Below are positions 48,780 through 58,290 of a stretch of 64,000 nucleotides of DNA, in pieces. The translations under genes were made by a program, and so were the position numbers. The notes under the pieces are model-generated. The model did no database searches, was not told the origin of the DNA, and worked only from the letters and a program-made list of their open reading frames with translations. Every line of letters begins with the position of its first letter. Within the stretch, counting starts at the first letter, position 1. Source of the DNA: Forficula auricularia (Eukaryota; Arthropoda; Insecta; Dermaptera; Forficulidae); assembly GCA_024734495.1 (NCBI GenBank), contig JALMQS010000409.1, positions 186,305 to 250,304 on the forward strand. Reading direction: 5' to 3'.

Positions 48780-48985
48780 TTTAATTTTCGTTTAAATATT
48801 ATGACTGTGACATTGTTTTAACTCTGTTGGAATGTCATTATACATTTTTATGCCTTCATAAAATAAAATTTTTTGCGCACTTTTCGTTCTTCGAAATTGT
48901 ATCATAATATTGTCTGCTTGTCCACTATAAGTGATCGCTAGAAGACATAGTTTCTCCTCTGCCTTGATAACCAAATTGAAGGAAG
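48780..48985 (-). pseudogene. LINE C-terminal scrap
   Basis: TKSAQKILFYEGIKMYNDIP then TELKQCHSHN resemble the very end of Jockey/CR1-group polyproteins (..S-I-F-Y-x-G-L-K-x-F-N-x-L-P-x-E-I-K). It faces the scrap at 48590-48735, so the two were rearranged. Confidence 0.55.
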
Positions 48986-49769
48986 TTTGACGTAAATTTA
49001 CTGCCGCAAGCAGACGTTAAGATGACTACAGAAATTTTACGTACAAGTTAAACTACGACGTCGTCATTTCAAGGCCACCATCAGGCCGGGTGCCCTGGGC
49101 TCGTGTCCCTCGTGCCCTTATGGAAAATACGGAACTGTCTAAATATAATTTAATCTACTTTTGCCCTTAGTCGAATGTAAAACACCTATAGATTGGCTGA
49201 ATAGCCCGGAATATATTGAGGTTTTGAAAATTCATGAGTAATTTTACTGTGAAACACCAAACAAACCTTTAACCTTCTTTATTAGTTTTCACTTTAATTT
49301 CTTATTTCATTAATTAAAGTGTATAAATTCAGCTTTGCTTTTATATCAAAGTCTATTTAAAGTGTTTGTTTTTCTCAATTCATTCACTCTTGTGATTGAA
49401 TATACGTCTCATACATCAGTGAATAACTTATGTCTATAGATACAAGCAAAGCCCCAATACCCTTGAGGGGATATAGTCATTACAACTACATTGATTAAAC
49501 ATAAATAATTTAAACATAATGATCTAATTAGCTGAGGTAATAAATAATTGAATTGGGAAAATAAATAGGAATAAGGAGAGCTTAACATAGTTGTGTTTAA
49601 AATGTAAATTCAAATATGTAAATGTAAATTTGTAAATTCCTCTCTGGGAATGTCTTTAAAGCAAATAAAAAAAATCAGAAAATTGGTTGGCTGTGATAAT
49701 TATAATATTTTTAAAAGCCTATACCTATATTTTTATTATTCTTTTACTGGTATTTACCATGGCAGAAAC
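48986..49769. other. No recognisable gene
   Basis: 49070-49160 (CAGGCCGGGTGCCCTGGGCT) is GC-rich without identity. Otherwise AT-rich. Confidence 0.4.
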
Positions 49770-49980
49770 CTTAAAATATTTTGAAAGCTTCTTGATTCCG
49801 GGCCTCGGCATTACTATAAAAAGTATCCTCTTTCCTGGTCGAAATTTTTCATAAGAGTGGTTTCCCCTTGCCTTCCCCTGGAGTGAGACGCCTTGCATTT
49901 TTGACAAAAATGAAAATTATTCAGTCTAAGGCGAGATTAGAAGTAAAGGGCCTGAGCCACTGCTCTATCGGCGCCTCTAA
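49770..49980 (-). mobile_element. tRNA-derived SINE
   Basis: Minus strand: GCGCCGATAGAGCAGTGGCT (A-box region), no clear B box, then CTCCAGGGGAAGGCAAGGGG and AAACCACTCTTATG, a body typical of insect SINEs, and AGTAATGCCGAGGCCCGG near the end. A frame across it (49725-49907) is incidental. Confidence 0.55.
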
Positions 49981-49994
49981 TTTTTACAATTTTA

Positions 49995-50382
49995 CCAAGA
50001 ATTATACAGGGTGATTCACGGTCGGTGAAATTATTTATTTTGTACTATAAGAACTTCGTTTGAATAATCAATATTTGTGATCATTTTGGGAGATTTTATT
50101 GAACATCGTCAATAAACTGTTTAAAAGGTACTTATGTCATCAGCTTGATATTTCCTTGATTAGTTCAAATTAAATTCATTAAAAAGTAATTTTTCACGTA
50201 AAAGCGGCTTTATTAAGTAAACTTGATGTTTTAGGTATAGGGACATGATATATCATCTTAAAGCATTTTTCTCCGTCTTTCAATTTATTGAGTAATATAC
50301 ATGGGGTCTTATTAAAAAAAACGAACGTTCGACACCTTTTATGAATAACAGAAATAATAGTAATCTTAGCACGCCCTGTATA
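49995..50382. mobile_element. MITE with ATTATACAGGG inverted ends
   Basis: Left end ATTATACAGGGTGATTCACG, right end CACGCCCTGTATAAT; the reverse complement of the right end is ATTATACAGGGCGTG. About 390 bp without coding capacity. Similar ACAGGGTG ends at 6283 and 54690 suggest a family. Confidence 0.5.
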
Positions 50383-50501
50383 ATATGGAGTCCGATTTCT
50401 CGACGTAAATTAAATACTTCGGGTCTGTCTAAACTATAATAATAATAATAATAATAATAAGCCTTTTATTTAACATAATTACAAACAAAACTTCAATTAC
50501 A

Positions 50502-53500
50502 TTAATTATATGAAACTAGGCCCTTCCGGGCATAGGCCTCTCCAAGGAATTGCCATGCTCTTCTTTGTCTCGCAGTTCTACACCAATCCCTACCCATCAT
50601 CTCCGCGATGTCGTCGCTCCATCTCGCATTTTGTCTTCCTCTTTTCCTTTTCATAGTTATTGGGCACCATTCTGTTAGTATCTTGGACCATCTATCGTCT
50701 TGACTCCTAACCAGATGACCCGCCCAATTCCATTTGTACCTTTTAATTATTATTCTCAGGTCCTCGATCCCTGTTCTTTTATACATGGATTCTGTTGTTA
50801 TGCGATCCATTCTCTTTATCTTCAAAATCGATCTTATCATGGCCCTCTGTGTTCTCTCCAATATAAGTAGAGTTTTTGCTGTAGTTGTCCAAGTCTGGGC
50901 TCCATATATAAGTATTGGTATAATACATCTTTTGTAAACTTTAATCTTATTCTGAAGAGAGATATCATTATTTTTAAAAATGTACTTTAATCCCCAGAAC
51001 TTGCTCCATGATTGACTTTTTCTTCTTTTAATTTCGAGATCCATTTTATTCTTAAACGATATGACTTGTCCCAAATAAATTGCATTTTCTTTAGTTTGTA
51101 TTGGTGGTAAGTCGTCCTTCATCTTTACATTTATACTGGGACCGTTCGTTATAATTAAAGATTTTCTAGTATTAATTTTCAGACCTGCCACTTCACTCTC
51201 TCTACATACATCTCTAATCATATCGGTAATTTGTTCCTCTGACGTCGCCATAAGTATCAAATCATCAGCGAATCTCAAGTTATTGACATATCTTCCATAA
51301 ATGTTTAAGCCGAATTTCTTTTGATGCCAATCCAACTGTCTAAATATTTGCTCCAAGGCACAATTAAACAAAAGAGGTGATAGCGGGTCTCCCTGTCTTA
51401 CTCCTCTTTCGACGTCAAAGAAAGGACCAGATTCTTCCATCTGAATTCTAGCTTGACATCCTTCGTAGGTGTTTCTTAACAAAAGAATATAGCCCATATC
51501 CATGCCTTGACTCTTCAATGCGTGAAATATATAATCTTGGTTTAACGAGTCAAAAGCCTTTTCGTAGTCCAATAGAGCTATATATACTGTAAACTGGTAT
51601 TCCATCGCCTTTTCAATTATCTGATTCACACTTTGTAGTTGGTCATGCGTCGAGAAACCCGGTCTGAAACCAGCCTGTTCAATTGGTTGATTGAAAATTA
51701 ATTTGTTTTGCATCCTTTTCTTTAACAGATTCATAAATATTTTATAAACATTGGATGACAGCGTCAATGGTCTATAATTCCCAATCTCTCCTCTATCTCC
51801 TTTCTTAAATAATAAAATAATATTACTTTCTTTCCACTGCCTTGGTATAATTTTAGTTTTTAAAATATTATTAAATATTTTTGTTAAATATATTTTAGTT
51901 GTTTTCATTGTATATTTTATAGTTTCATTTTTTATACCGTCTATGCCTGTGGCTTTGTCGTTTTTTAACTTTTTTATTACATTTTCAATTTCAGATTCCA
52001 TAAATTCAGGAATCTCATCTTGTATATTATTATTTATGAATTCTTCCATTTTAAAATTTAAATAAGTTTGATTTTTGGAATATAATCTTTTATAATAATT
52101 CGTCACTAATTTACTCATTTCTTCCCTATTATATAATATTTTTCCTTTTCCGTCTTTCATGGAAGCATTTATAATTTTATTTGGAAACATATTTTTTTTA
52201 ATTTTTTTAATTGCAACGTTTGGCTCTATTAGTGATTTAATAATATTGTCATTATATATCTTTAAATCTTTCTTAATGTTATATTTAACTAGCTTACACA
52301 TTAAATTGTATTCAATTCGGTTCCGTTTTATATTTCTATTTATTTTTAATTTATTACGCTTTTTTATCAATTCTTTTGTATTATTAGACAGTTTCGAGTT
52401 TTTCACTTTCCTTTCGGATATCTTATTTTGTATAATATTAAAATGCTTCTCAATTATGTCATACTGTTCTTGAACCTTGTTAATATCTTTAAATTCGTTT
52501 TTGGATATTTCTCCACTCATATCAGACAAAATCTCGTCATTTAATTTATTTATCACGATATCATAATTCTTATTCCACTCTGCTTTTGGTCTCTTTTTAA
52601 ATATCATCTTATTAATTTCTATTTTTAGAAGTCTATGATCTGAATTGAACAAAAACTTATTATCAATTTCAAATTTTTTAATTATATTCAAGGTTGGGGT
52701 CAATATGAAGTCTATTTCACTTTTAGTATTTCCGTTAGGAGCGAGCCATGTCCACTTCTTCCCAGCTCTTTTCTTATAAAATGTATTAACAATTTTTAGA
52801 TTATACTCTTGGCAGAAGTTTAATAGTCTCTCCCCTCTTTCATTTCTATTTCCGTAACCATATGGGCCCATAATTCTACTTTCTTCCTTCAATCTTTTTC
52901 CTACTTTTGAGTTAAAATCGCCCATAATTATCAATTTATTTTTGTATGTCGCTTTATTATCATTTATACTATCGCATAATCTCTCGTAAAATTCTTCACA
53001 AACCTCTTCTTCAGAGTAGCTTGTTGGTGCGTAAATTTGTAGAACCGTTAACGTACTTTTACTCGAATATTGGATTTTCAATGCTATTACTCTTGGAGAG
53101 TATTTCCTTATCATAATAATTTTACTCTTTAGATCGTTGTCTATTAAAAATCCCACTCCCCCTTGTCCTGGAATTTCTCCATAGTGGTAGAATATCCGTT
53201 TATTTCTCATTATAATTTTTTCATCTATTCTTCTAACTTCGGAGATTCCTAGGATATTTATATTTGAATTATCGAGAGCATTTTCTAATTCGATTAAACT
53301 TTCTTCATCTTTTAGTGTTCTAACGTTTATAGAGCCAATGGTTAAATTAGTATTAGTATTTTTATTCTTATTTAAATTATAATCCCTTTTCATTTCATAT
53401 TTATTTTTCCTTAGAATATTGTTTATATTTTCATTAGTATTAATAGAATTCTCTTTAATTGTAAATTTATTTTTAAATAATACTTTTTGTGTTCCTTTTA

Positions 53501-53636
53501 TTTGGGTATCGATTGGTATGTTATATTTATAATTTTTATGGAGGATTTGGTCAAAACCATCCTCAGTGACCAGCTGTTCTGGATGGTGGCGAGTGCTGCT
53601 GGATAATTCCACGGCCGAGGACCCACTCCCGTAATC
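50502..53636 (-). CDS. LINE ORF2: AP endonuclease and reverse transcriptase
   Basis: About 1044 codons after an in-frame TAG; the first ATG is at about residue 73 of the 1036-residue frame, and a GTG at 53612 is the apparent start otherwise. Endonuclease (residues about 88-330): IGSINVRTL, GISEVRR, VLQIYAPTS, IIMGDFNSKVG, SDHRLLKIEI, all catalytic blocks present. RT (about 545-800): IILLFKKGDRGEIGNYRPLT, QAGFRPGFSTHDQL, YIALLDYEKAFDSL, GVRQGDPLSPLLFN, and catalytic FADDLILM. The tail has WNWAGHLVRS, RKRGRQNARWSDDI and ends LGEAYARKGLVSYN. RTE-like or a related endonuclease-LINE clade; clade assignment is tentative. No frameshift or stop inside, so it could be active. Confidence 0.9.
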   Translation of the reverse strand, partial: DYGSGSSAVELSSSTRHHPEQLVTEDGFDQILHKNYKYNIPIDTQIKGTQKVLFKNKFTIKENSINTNENINNILRKNKYEMKRDYNLNKNKNTNTNLTIGSINVRTLKDEESLIELENALDNSNINILGISEVRRIDEKIIMRNKRIFYHYGEIPGQGGVGFLIDNDLKSKIIMIRKYSPRVIALKIQYSSKSTLTVLQIYAPTSYSEEEVCEEFYERLCDSINDNKATYKNKLIIMGDFNSKVGKRLKEESRIMGPYGYGNRNERGERLLNFCQEYNLKIVNTFYKKRAGKKWTWLAPNGNTKSEIDFILTPTLNIIKKFEIDNKFLFNSDHRLLKIEINKMIFKKRPKAEWNKNYDIVINKLNDEILSDMSGEISKNEFKDINKVQEQYDIIEKHFNIIQNKISERKVKNSKLSNNTKELIKKRNKLKINRNIKRNRIEYNLMCKLVKYNIKKDLKIYNDNIIKSLIEPNVAIKKIKKNMFPNKIINASMKDGKGKILYNREEMSKLVTNYYKRLYSKNQTYLNFKMEEFINNNIQDEIPEFMESEIENVIKKLKNDKATGIDGIKNETIKYTMKTTKIYLTKIFNNILKTKIIPRQWKESNIILLFKKGDRGEIGNYRPLTLSSNVYKIFMNLLKKRMQNKLIFNQPIEQAGFRPGFSTHDQLQSVNQIIEKAMEYQFTVYIALLDYEKAFDSLNQDYIFHALKSQGMDMGYILLLRNTYEGCQARIQMEESGPFFDVERGVRQGDPLSPLLFNCALEQIFRQLDWHQKKFGLNIYGRYVNNLRFADDLILMATSEEQITDMIRDVCRESEVAGLKINTRKSLIITNGPSINVKMKDDLPPIQTKENAIYLGQVISFKNKMDLEIKRRKSQSWSKFWGLKYIFKNNDISLQNKIKVYKRCIIPILIYGAQTWTTTAKTLLILERTQRAMIRSILKIKRMDRITTESMYKRTGIEDLRIIIKRYKWNWAGHLVRSQDDRWSKILTEWCPITMKRKRGRQNARWSDDIAEMMGRDWCRTARQRRAWQFLGEAYARKGLVSYN

Positions 53637-54385
53637 CTAGTCTTTTTTATTGGCATTAATACTGCCAAGAGATCCTACTCTTCTTCTAAAATAGTTACAT
53701 TCTTCTCTTGAGCCTCCAGATTTTTCATCTTCATTTTCCTTTTTCTTTTTTCCCAATTCGTTATCTTTTTTTATATTAATATTAGGCTCTTCTGACGGGG
53801 ACACAGGCAGTGGTCTCTTTTTAAAGTTAGTCTCTTTCTTTTTTCTAAACTCATCCACAATAAGTTTATCGTACTTTATCACTGCGTATTTTCCCATCTC
53901 TCTGGCCCTCAGCATTTCCGGAATCAATTTTTTTCTGATTTCCTGAATATTTTTTGGAATATCTTCTGTCACGTATTGAGGAAGATTTTTTATTTTATTT
54001 TTATTTTCCATTATAATTTTTTTATTGCGAGTAGAGATCAAGGATATAAGTATTGGTCTAACTTTTCCCTCTCGAGGACGACCTATTCTTCTCAAGTAAT
54101 CCACCTGATTCATATCAAACTCGCCATGAATATTTCCTTTTATGAATTCGACACTTTTTCTTTCTAAGTCAGCCAAATTCGATTCTTTTTCTTCTAGGCC
54201 ATGTAGTATAATGTTTTTACTTTTATTTCTCTCTCGATTTTATTCAATCTATCCTCCAATTTCAGAGTTCTGCCTTCAATCATTTCATTTATTTCTCTTT
54301 TCAATTGTTCATTACTCGGATTTAATTCATGAATCAACTCATCCTTCCATTCCTTCAGAATTTTGATCAGCTCGTTTTTATTCAT
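53637..54385 (-). CDS. LINE ORF1 (RNA-binding, L1-ORF1-like), one frameshift
   Basis: N-terminal coiled coil from ATG 54385 (LIKILKEWKDELIHELNPSN, EDRLNKIEREI). At about 54230 the frame changes by one base, after which codons lead into LERKSVEFIKGNIHGEFD, YLRRIGRPREGKVRPILISL, NLPQYVTEDIPKNIQEIRKK and EMGKYAVIKYDKLIVDE. The R-x-G-K/R-x-x-x-G-K-x-R-P-I-L block followed by I-x-E-D-x-x-x-x-I-x-x-x-R-K-K-L-x-P is that of L1/RTE ORF1 RRM-like domains. It ends NANKKD with TAG, in frame with ORF2. Confidence 0.8.
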
Positions 54386-54540
54386 TGTTTATTATTATTG
54401 AAATAAGAAATTACAACTCACCGAATTGGAGGTTAAAGGCTATCTCAAGCAGATCAGACAGGAGACGTCCGTCCTCGACCAAATCTCAAACAGCACTCTA
54501 AACTACCAATATCAACTTTTCATGAATCGAGAGCACTTAT

Positions 54541-55276
54541 TTATTTAAGTTTAATTAGGGCCATGTTTTGGACCAAATTTAACATAAATTATCTTTTATC
54601 TCAAAAATCGATAGAGATAGGTATAGGACAATATTAATAAACAAGTATTTTAATAAAAGAGCGGTTCTAAAAACGTGTTAATATACGGGGTGTTCCATTT
54701 AAAAAAATAAAGTTGCTACGACTTTTCGATGGAAGCCGAAACGTCGCAATACTGAAAATAGTTTAGATCGATAGAACAGGTAAGAAAATGTGTGGCAGGC
54801 GAGGTTAATAAGATAAATGTACTTACTCTCGAATACAGATTGAATTCGCCTGCAGGTGTGCTTGAAGGACCAGCCAATTTTCGAATTGGCAAAATAATGA
54901 ATGTGCAGATTGTGTTTGAAATATCACTTCTTTGAGGATACGATTTAAGCAAATGATGAGATAAGAAATATGATATAAGTAAAGGATTACCGCTCAACAA
55001 GGGAAAAAGTGTAAAAGTGGATAGAAAAAAGGAAACTTATAAAAGGTAAGAGCTTCAACTCCTATGAAAGCGAAACAGTAAGTGAAGAGAGAAAAAAGAA
55101 ACACATTTTTAAATGGAGAAGAGATGACTCACTCTTTATAAGTACATTATCAATGGATCTATGGAACTTAAAAAAAAACCGCCAAGATCAAATGTGTACA
55201 AATAAATGGAGGTACGAGACAATAGTCCTCCCCCACCCTCTTTGCGAGATCATGGAAATCGCGCAAAATTAACAGT
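54541..55276. other. No gene; possible transposon end
   Basis: GTTAATATACGGGGTGTTCC at 54679-54698 resembles the ACAGGGTG ends, and GAAGCCGAAACGTCGC at 54731 resembles the second hammerhead box without a first box. No frame supported. Confidence 0.35.
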
Positions 55277-55504
55277 TTAATCAGAATTGTCAGGAAGCAA
55301 GGGGGCTAATTTATTCACAGGACGCTGGTAAGAATTATTACCGACGCGAACTTGACAAACTCTTATGACACCATCTTTAGCAGGAAAAACCATTTCAATC
55401 CGGCCCAAAGGCCAAAACAAGGGAGAATTATTAAAGTCAGTCAATAGGACTACATCTCCAATCTTAACATTTTCACTAGAGTAATACCATTTAGAGCGCT
55501 GCAT
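55277..55504 (-). pseudogene. BEL/Pao pol C-terminal domain (DUF5641-type)
   Basis: RSKWYYSSENVKIGDVVLLT, FNNSPLFWPLGRIEMVFP, VCQVRVGNNSYQRPVNKLA. The pattern G-D-V-V-L-L-x-D...P-L-x-W-P-L-G-R-I...V-R-V...Y-x-R-P-V-x-K-L-x-x-L is the C-terminal domain of BEL/Pao integrases. Open to its end. It is joined directly to LINE sequence at 55505. Confidence 0.85.
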
Positions 55505-56335
55505 TAAGCTATGGATTCCCTGAAACCACGATCTCGGCGGCCTTCCACTCTTTCTTCTTTCTGGGGGCTGCCAGTTCTAAACTTTCTTGGGCCAGCGTTC
55601 ATCCGCCATCCTACTGACGTGGCCAAACCACATCATTTGCTTATATTCGATCGTGTCGATGATGTTGCCTTGAACTTTCATTTTTTGGCGAATGTACTCG
55701 TTCCTTATATGTTGCAGTCTTGAGACACCCACTGAACGTCTCCAAAAATCCATTTCTAACGCCAGCAGGCGTGAACGATTTCTCTTGTTTACCTCCCAGA
55801 CTTTGCTTCCGTAGGTCACGATGCTCTCGACGATGGTCTTATAGATAGATGGCAGCCTTATTGTTCTTCGATATTTCCTTACTCCACAGGATCGAGTTCA
55901 GCTGTCCTATTACGTAGCCTGCCTTGATTTATTTTATTAGTATTATATAGGTCACTTTTTCCTGCCTTTCCTAGTGTTACCCCAAATATTTAAACTGGTT
56001 GGTATTTCTTATACAGTTGTTATCCAGGACAAGGTCTTTTCCCGCCTCACCAAGGGCCAGATACTCTGTTTTTTTTTGGAAATTAATTTCAAGACCCCAT
56101 ATTTCATATTCTTCCTTTAGCTTTCGGAGCATATAGGAAGCGTCATCTTCGCCTCCCGCAATCAGGACCTGGTCGTCAGCAAAGAGTAAGGTATATAGTG
56201 TGCGATTCTCTATTTGTATGCCCATACCGGAATACTTTCTCCTCCAGGATACCAGGGAAGCTTCGAGATACAATTTAAAGAGTGTCGGACCAAGGGCGCA
56301 TCCCTGTCGGAGACCTTTAAAATTAGACCTTTAGA
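55505..56335 (-). pseudogene. LINE endonuclease-RT fragment
   Basis: From high to low coordinates: LYLEASLVSWRRKYSGMGI, LYTLLFADDQVLIAGGEDD (RT catalytic box), WGLEINFQKKTEYLALGE, then TYGSKVWEVNKRNRSRLL, FWRRSVGVSRLQHIRNEYI, YKQMMWFGHVSRMADERWPK and KSGRPPRSWFQGI. Typical insect endonuclease-RT LINE. One frame change and a stop occur between 55820 and 55976. The last residues run into the BEL/Pao domain. Confidence 0.8.
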
Positions 56336-57799
56336 CCTTTACCCATATTTAAATACTTCTATAATTTTTCCAAGCTTTATTGAAATATGTCCGAAATGAG
56401 CTATTCTCCTTTGGCGAAATAAATTAAATTAACAAAAAAAAAAATGTCAGATTTTGTTATCTCGGTGTGTAGGAACTCAAAAGATGTGCTGTGTTCAGCA
56501 ATAAAGAAAATATTAATAAAACAAGGGCTTCTGTTAAGATGCACTTGAAGTAAAAATGGCACTTCTCTCTTACTCTTATGATTAAATCATGTTAAAATTC
56601 AGAATATAAATTAAAGACAAGGAAATTTTTAACTATGCTGTTAAATCAAAAAACCCGTTGAAATTATGCAAAAACAGCTTTGAATATTTATCATTTGGTA
56701 TTGATCTTTGTTAAGCAAAATAAACTAAATATCAATCACTGTTAAAAGTTAAACAAACATTAATCACTAAGTTCGGGGAAAGAGACGTATACCTGAGAAA
56801 ACAGATCGACACGTTTGTGACACTGATAAATGCAATTGGTATCGAGGCTTCTCTCCTCTCGCTCAGGATCACATTGTCCTAGCCCATTGTCAGGAATTCC
56901 AATTAACAATTTGATCGATTCTCTACAACGTTCGGGTGTTAAACTTTTTTTTTAAATAAAGCTTCAAATTAAAATAACAATTCCAATTCTCGGACTTTAT
57001 TAACCAATAAAATAAAAAAAACAATGTTTAACAATTTTAAATACTACGAGCTAGAGGCCCGAAGGTCCCACCATCGAATGTCCTTTTTTTTAATTTTTTA
57101 TATATTTTTCTTGAGTCTTATTTTATAGAAAGCCAATTCTCGGACATATTTCATCGCAGTACCACGTTAAGTCATAATTGTAGATTTTCTCGAAATTCTC
57201 TAGTTATATCTATTTTTTTCATTATTCATTCATTTATTTATACACATTTGTACACATGGTATAAAAGCTCTTTCAAAATGTATCAATCCAATAAAATCAT
57301 AGTCCAAAGAGAGTTTTTCAAATTGAATAGCATGGTCATATAGTGTTTAAGTCACTCGAAGCTTTTGGATAATTTTCTTAACAAATGGACAAAACAAAAC
57401 GGAAGGTTGAGTACGCAAGAGTGATTTTTAATAAAGTATGTGTAAACAAGCAGAAATGCTGGCCTGCACGTGTATCATTTTCATTGGCTTGACCAAAGTT
57501 TGGTCGGAGAGCAAGCACCTATTTTAAATTTTATACAAGGGTTTTTTAGCCACTTTTAATATTGATATCAAAAATTATTTTTTCATACCAAGCGATATCT
57601 AATTCTTATCCACCGAGGATGTCTTTTAGCTAATACTATATTCCAGAATATTAATTATATACCTATAGTATATACCATATAGTATAAAATTTATATCACA
57701 TTAAAATTTAAATTTAATAATACTCATTACTGACTGCTCGACTAAATGATTGAAATCGTCGCACACGCAAAGTGAATCTAAGACATGCGCACTAATGTT
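56336..57799. other. About 1.5 kb without a recognisable gene
   Basis: CCAATTCTCGGAC(T/A)TATT occurs at 56981 and 57131, a small direct repeat. 57056-57075 (GAGGCCCGAAGGTCCCACCA) is GC-rich. No gene. Confidence 0.4.
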
Positions 57800-57975
57800 T
57801 TATTCGCTTCTTTCGCAACGCAGTATCATCACCATCACTGAAAGCGGGTATTTAAAATGATTTCGCCCACGCAAAATGACTATCGCCCCCCAAAAGCGTA
57901 TAGTCAAATAATCGCCCACTGTAAGTTTTCGATCGCCCCCAAGGGGGCGATATCGCCCAGGTTGAGAATCACTAG
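57800..57975 (-). mobile_element. hAT-type transposon end
   Basis: Minus strand from 57975: TAGTGATTCTCAACCTGGGC, then GATATCGCCCCCTTGGGGGC and GATCGAAAAC. The AGTG-TTCTCAACCTGGG start followed by repeated GGGCGAT words is a familiar hAT terminus. No transposase. Confidence 0.6.
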
Positions 57976-58174
57976 TATAAATAAACACACTATTGCTCGT
58001 AAGGAGAAATCAATCTCTCTCCGCTTGGTTCAAATAAATATATTATAATTTATACACATATCTATAAGGAATATCTCTATCTATATATCTATGATATATT
58101 GTAGCTACATTTATAATTTAGAGACTATGGTTTTACTATAGGTTTTAACTTTATCATCCGTTTTTTTAATTAGT

Positions 58175-58290
58175 ATTATTATTATTATTATTTATTGAGT
58201 AACAAACTTATTATACAATTTCATTTACAATAATTTTGATTCAATTTCTAGTACATGCCCGAAAGGGGCTTCGGTACTTTCTTTTAATAT
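58175..58290 (-). repeat. LINE 3' end with (ATT)n tail
   Basis: Minus strand: GTACCGAAGCCCCTTTCGGG then a stretch to ACTCAATAAATAATAATAAT. Same design (CCC-TTCGGG, AT-rich, AATAAA, ATT repeats) as the LINE end at 50438-50520. Confidence 0.45.

Larger units (their letters stand above)
50438..54540 (-). mobile_element. Nearly complete two-ORF LINE (RTE/L1-like organisation)
   Basis: Order on the minus strand: possible 5' UTR (54386-54540), ORF1 (54385-53637), ORF2 (about 53636-50502), 3' UTR with AAATAAAAGGC and a (TTA)n tail at 50438-50460. Microsatellite rather than poly(A) tail fits RTE-like LINEs. ORF2 is wholly open and ORF1 has one frame change, so the copy is young. A related 3' end is at 40468. 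Confidence 0.85.

Noticed and set aside
54725..54750. Hammerhead-like motif (GAAACGTCG)
   Set aside because: Only the second box is present; no CUGANGA box or stem I could be found.
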